Origin: CAZYWA01 sp964650975 [NCBI: uncultured bacterium] | GTDB lineage: Bacteria; JADJOY01 | DNA length: 7,236 nucleotides | Assembly (NCBI GenBank): GCA_964650975.1 | Contig: CAZYWA010000421.1 | Span: forward strand, 1-7,236 | Reading direction: 5' to 3' | Shown here: piece by piece, positions 5,874 to 7,236 of the stretch | Numbering within the stretch: the stretch's first letter is position 1 | How the letters are laid out: each line of letters begins with the position of its first letter | The notes under the pieces: model-generated | Seen by the model: only the letters and a program-made list of their open reading frames with translations | The model's database searches: none | Told to the model about the DNA's origin: nothing | Program-made: the position numbers and the translations under genes

Positions 5874-5988
5874 TTACCAATCTGGAAGTTTATGTATTAC
5901 CAGACTGGAAGTCCTGAGGTTACCAAATTGGTCATTTTCATATTGCCAACATGGAATATTTTCTATTACCAAAACGGCGCCAAGGGCT
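5874..5988. repeat. Five-unit 23-bp tandem repeat array with inverted-repeat cores
   Basis: Units begin at 5874, 5897, 5920, 5943 and 5966, exactly 23 bases apart. Each starts TTACC (TTGCC in unit 4) and holds a 9-base imperfect palindrome: CCAATCTGG, CCAGACTGG, CCAAATTGG, CCAACATGG, CCAAAACGG. The remaining 11 bases vary and are mostly AT-rich, and unit 5 is conserved only to about 5977. Units 1-4 contain 32 G/C in 92 bases, in sharp contrast with the surrounding DNA. A 23-base period cannot encode a repeating peptide in one frame. The spacing is about two helical turns, so proteins bound at each core would line up on one DNA face, as in operator or iteron arrays. It sits between two convergent genes, with no gene it obviously controls. 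Confidence 0.8.
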
Positions 5989-6042
5989 CGGATCGGGCGT
6001 AGAATCGCGCTGAATCGGGCTGTTTTCGTGTGTTTCGAGCCC
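5984..6042. other. Tail of the convergent intergenic region
   Basis: Between the 23-bp array and the stop of the beta-propeller gene there is no gene. GGGCTCG (5984-5990) and CGAGCCC (6036-6042) form a distant 7-bp inverted repeat with 45 bases between them, and GATCGGGC/GAATCGGGC is repeated inside. No convincing intrinsic terminator is visible for either converging gene. Confidence 0.3.
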
Positions 6043-6043
6043 A

Positions 6044-7126
6044 TCAGGCTCCGCCCGCCGCGAGCGGCAGCCGGAAGGCCGCCATCTCCTCGCCGTTTCG
6101 GACCAGGAGCACGCTCCCGCTCAGCACCGGGTGATTCCAGGTCTTGCCGTGGAGCGCCGGGAAGCGCGCGAGCTCGGTGAACGCGTCGGCGTTCGCCGGC
6201 ACCAGCGCCAGCTCGCCGTGCTCCGAGAGCACCAGCAGCAAGTGCTGATCGGCGAGCAGCACCAGCTGGCCGTAGCCATACCGGCCGCCCTTCCACTTGC
6301 GGGTGCCGTCGGCGAGATCGATGCACGAGAGGATGCTGCCGTCGAAGCCGAAGGCGCGGCCCTGATCGATCACGAAGTCGTTGTAGTAGGGCTTGAGCTC
6401 GGCCGACGTCCAGCGCTCCTCGGCGCTCCAGCCCGCGGGTCCGTGCGCGACCGCAACGCGGCGCACGCCCTGCGCGCCGTTGAGCCCGGAGCCGTTGCTG
6501 ATGAGCACGTCGCTGCCCGCGAGCACCGCGGGCTGCACGATGCCGTCGCTCTCCCACGCGTGGCTCCAGAGCAGAGCGCCGTCGGCGGGCGCGACGCCGA
6601 CCGCGCCTGCGCCGTTGAGCAGCACGATCTGCTCGACTCCGCCGATCGTCGCGAGCTGCGGCGAGCTGTAGCCCCACCCGCCCGCTGGACCGATCCAGCG
6701 CGGCTCTCCGGTCGCGAGATCGTACGCGGCGAGCACTCCCGCGGTCGCGACCACCAGCGTGTCGCCCACCACCAGCGGCGAGCTCGCGAAGCCCCAGCCG
6801 GGGATTTTCCGGTGCGTGTCCGACGACGCGTTCCGCGACCAGACCACCGAGCCGTCGCGCGCATCGAGCGCGTTCAGGATGCCGGTGGCACCGAGAGCGT
6901 AAACGCGGCCGTTCTCGACGCTCGGCGTGGCGCTCGGACCGGGGCCGCCGTTCGACTCGTAGAACCGCGCCGCGTCCGCGTGCACCCACACCGGCGCACC
7001 GGTGCCGCGCTCGTAGCAGGTGACCAGCTCGTCGTCACCGCGCTGCTCCTGCGTGTAGAAGCGATCGCCGACCACCGCGAACGACGACCAGCCCGGACCG
7101 ATCGGCCGCCGCCACAGCTCGACCAT
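6044..7126 (-). CDS. PQQ-like beta-propeller repeat protein, probably N-terminally shortened
   Basis: A 360-residue protein made of WD/PQQ-like propeller repeats. Blade-closing motifs of the form D-x-x-x/D-G-x-x-x-W recur: CYERGTGAPVWVH (37-49), LDARDGSVVWS (87-97), YDLATGEPRWIG (135-146), VAPADGALLWSH (178-189) and IDLADGTRKWKG (269-280). Such proteins are usually periplasmic scaffolds or quinoprotein relatives; no PQQ-dehydrogenase metal or catalytic residues are evident, so binding or structural roles are likelier. The first blade starts at residue 4 (LWRRPIGPGWSSF), with no signal peptide and no ribosome binding site before the ATG at 7126. The frame upstream is closed by a TAA only 13 codons earlier (7168-7166). 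Proteins of this type normally have an export signal before the propeller, so this copy is either truncated at its start or cytoplasmic. The family is secure, the start is not. Confidence 0.85.
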   Translation of the reverse strand: MVELWRRPIGPGWSSFAVVGDRFYTQEQRGDDELVTCYERGTGAPVWVHADAARFYESNGGPGPSATPSVENGRVYALGATGILNALDARDGSVVWSRNASSDTHRKIPGWGFASSPLVVGDTLVVATAGVLAAYDLATGEPRWIGPAGGWGYSSPQLATIGGVEQIVLLNGAGAVGVAPADGALLWSHAWESDGIVQPAVLAGSDVLISNGSGLNGAQGVRRVAVAHGPAGWSAEERWTSAELKPYYNDFVIDQGRAFGFDGSILSCIDLADGTRKWKGGRYGYGQLVLLADQHLLLVLSEHGELALVPANADAFTELARFPALHGKTWNHPVLSGSVLLVRNGEEMAAFRLPLAAGGA

Positions 7127-7165
7127 TGCGTACAGCGGCCGGCCGATGACGCCCGAGTCGCTAAA

Positions 7166-7236
7166 TTACTTCACCTTGCCCCACAGCGACGGCATCCGAA
7201 CTTCATGCCCGACGCCCAGCAAGCGACCCCGCGCGC
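7166..7236 (-). CDS. C-terminal end of an unidentified gene (runs off the right edge)
   Basis: The minus strand from the right edge reads 22 open codons, ending VGHEVRMPSLWGKVK and TAA at 7168-7166. The composition and basic end look like an ordinary protein C terminus, and the stop lies 39 bases before the ATG of the propeller gene on the same strand, as expected in an operon. The stretch is too short to name. It could be a chance open frame, or the remains of the propeller gene's own N terminus after a frameshift. Confidence 0.4.
   Translation of the reverse strand, partial: ARGRLLGVGHEVRMPSLWGKVK

Noticed and set aside
4486-5880. Long minus-strand open frames opposite the radical SAM and esterase genes
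   Set aside because: These are GC-driven antisense frames with Arg/Gly/Ala-rich composition and no motifs, while the plus-strand genes carry complete catalytic residues.
5874-5988. CRISPR array
   Set aside because: The 23-bp total period is far too short for repeat plus spacer, the units are imperfect, and no cas gene is nearby.
5785-6180. A 131-codon plus-strand frame reading through the 23-bp array
   Set aside because: The repeat period is not a multiple of three, so the peptide does not repeat, and the frame runs on antisense into the propeller gene.
7190-7222. Short minus-strand reading with two CxxC-like cysteines (MKFGCRRCGAR)
   Set aside because: It stops after 11 residues and overlaps a better open frame; it is too short to support a zinc-ribbon protein.

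Overview
This is a high-GC bacterial window with dense coding on both strands, probably from an uncultured Gram-negative environmental bacterium. The evidence is signal peptides ending in AxA, an ECF sigma / zinc anti-sigma pair, a likely lipoprotein esterase and a zinc-type HemB. A lineage near the former Deltaproteobacteria or Myxococcota is a guess; no marker here fixes the phylum.

Layout. The left half reads leftward: hemB (2418-3395), an ECF sigma factor (1733-2317), its zinc-finger anti-sigma factor (1003-1611), a secreted protein of unknown function overlapping it by ATGA (431-1006), and the 5' end of a second exported protein that runs off the left edge (1-167). From 3710 the strand switches: a radical SAM protein (3710-4660) and, 32 bases later, a PHB-depolymerase/feruloyl-esterase-like lipoprotein (4693-5676) read rightward. 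They face a leftward PQQ-like beta-propeller protein (6044-7126), which follows the last 22 codons of another leftward gene (7166-7236).

How the genes relate. Sigma factor, anti-sigma and the overlapping secreted protein look like one envelope-responsive regulatory operon. HemB is housekeeping tetrapyrrole synthesis and is probably transcribed on its own. The radical SAM / esterase pair may be co-transcribed, but no shared pathway is evident.

The non-coding DNA is the most unusual part. Three intergenic regions (365-425, 3489-3585, 5747-5850) carry copies of one dispersed element built from small GC-rich hairpins. The loops are 6 nt, AG(G/C)GAC or its reverse complement, while the stems differ in sequence but still pair. 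This resembles REP/BIME doublets. Immediately beside the third copy, five units of an AT-rich 23-bp tandem repeat (5874-5988) each carry an imperfect inverted repeat of the form CCANNNTGG. It looks like a regulator or iteron array with no obvious gene to serve, in a gap between convergent genes. No tRNA, rRNA, CRISPR array or transposase gene was seen.
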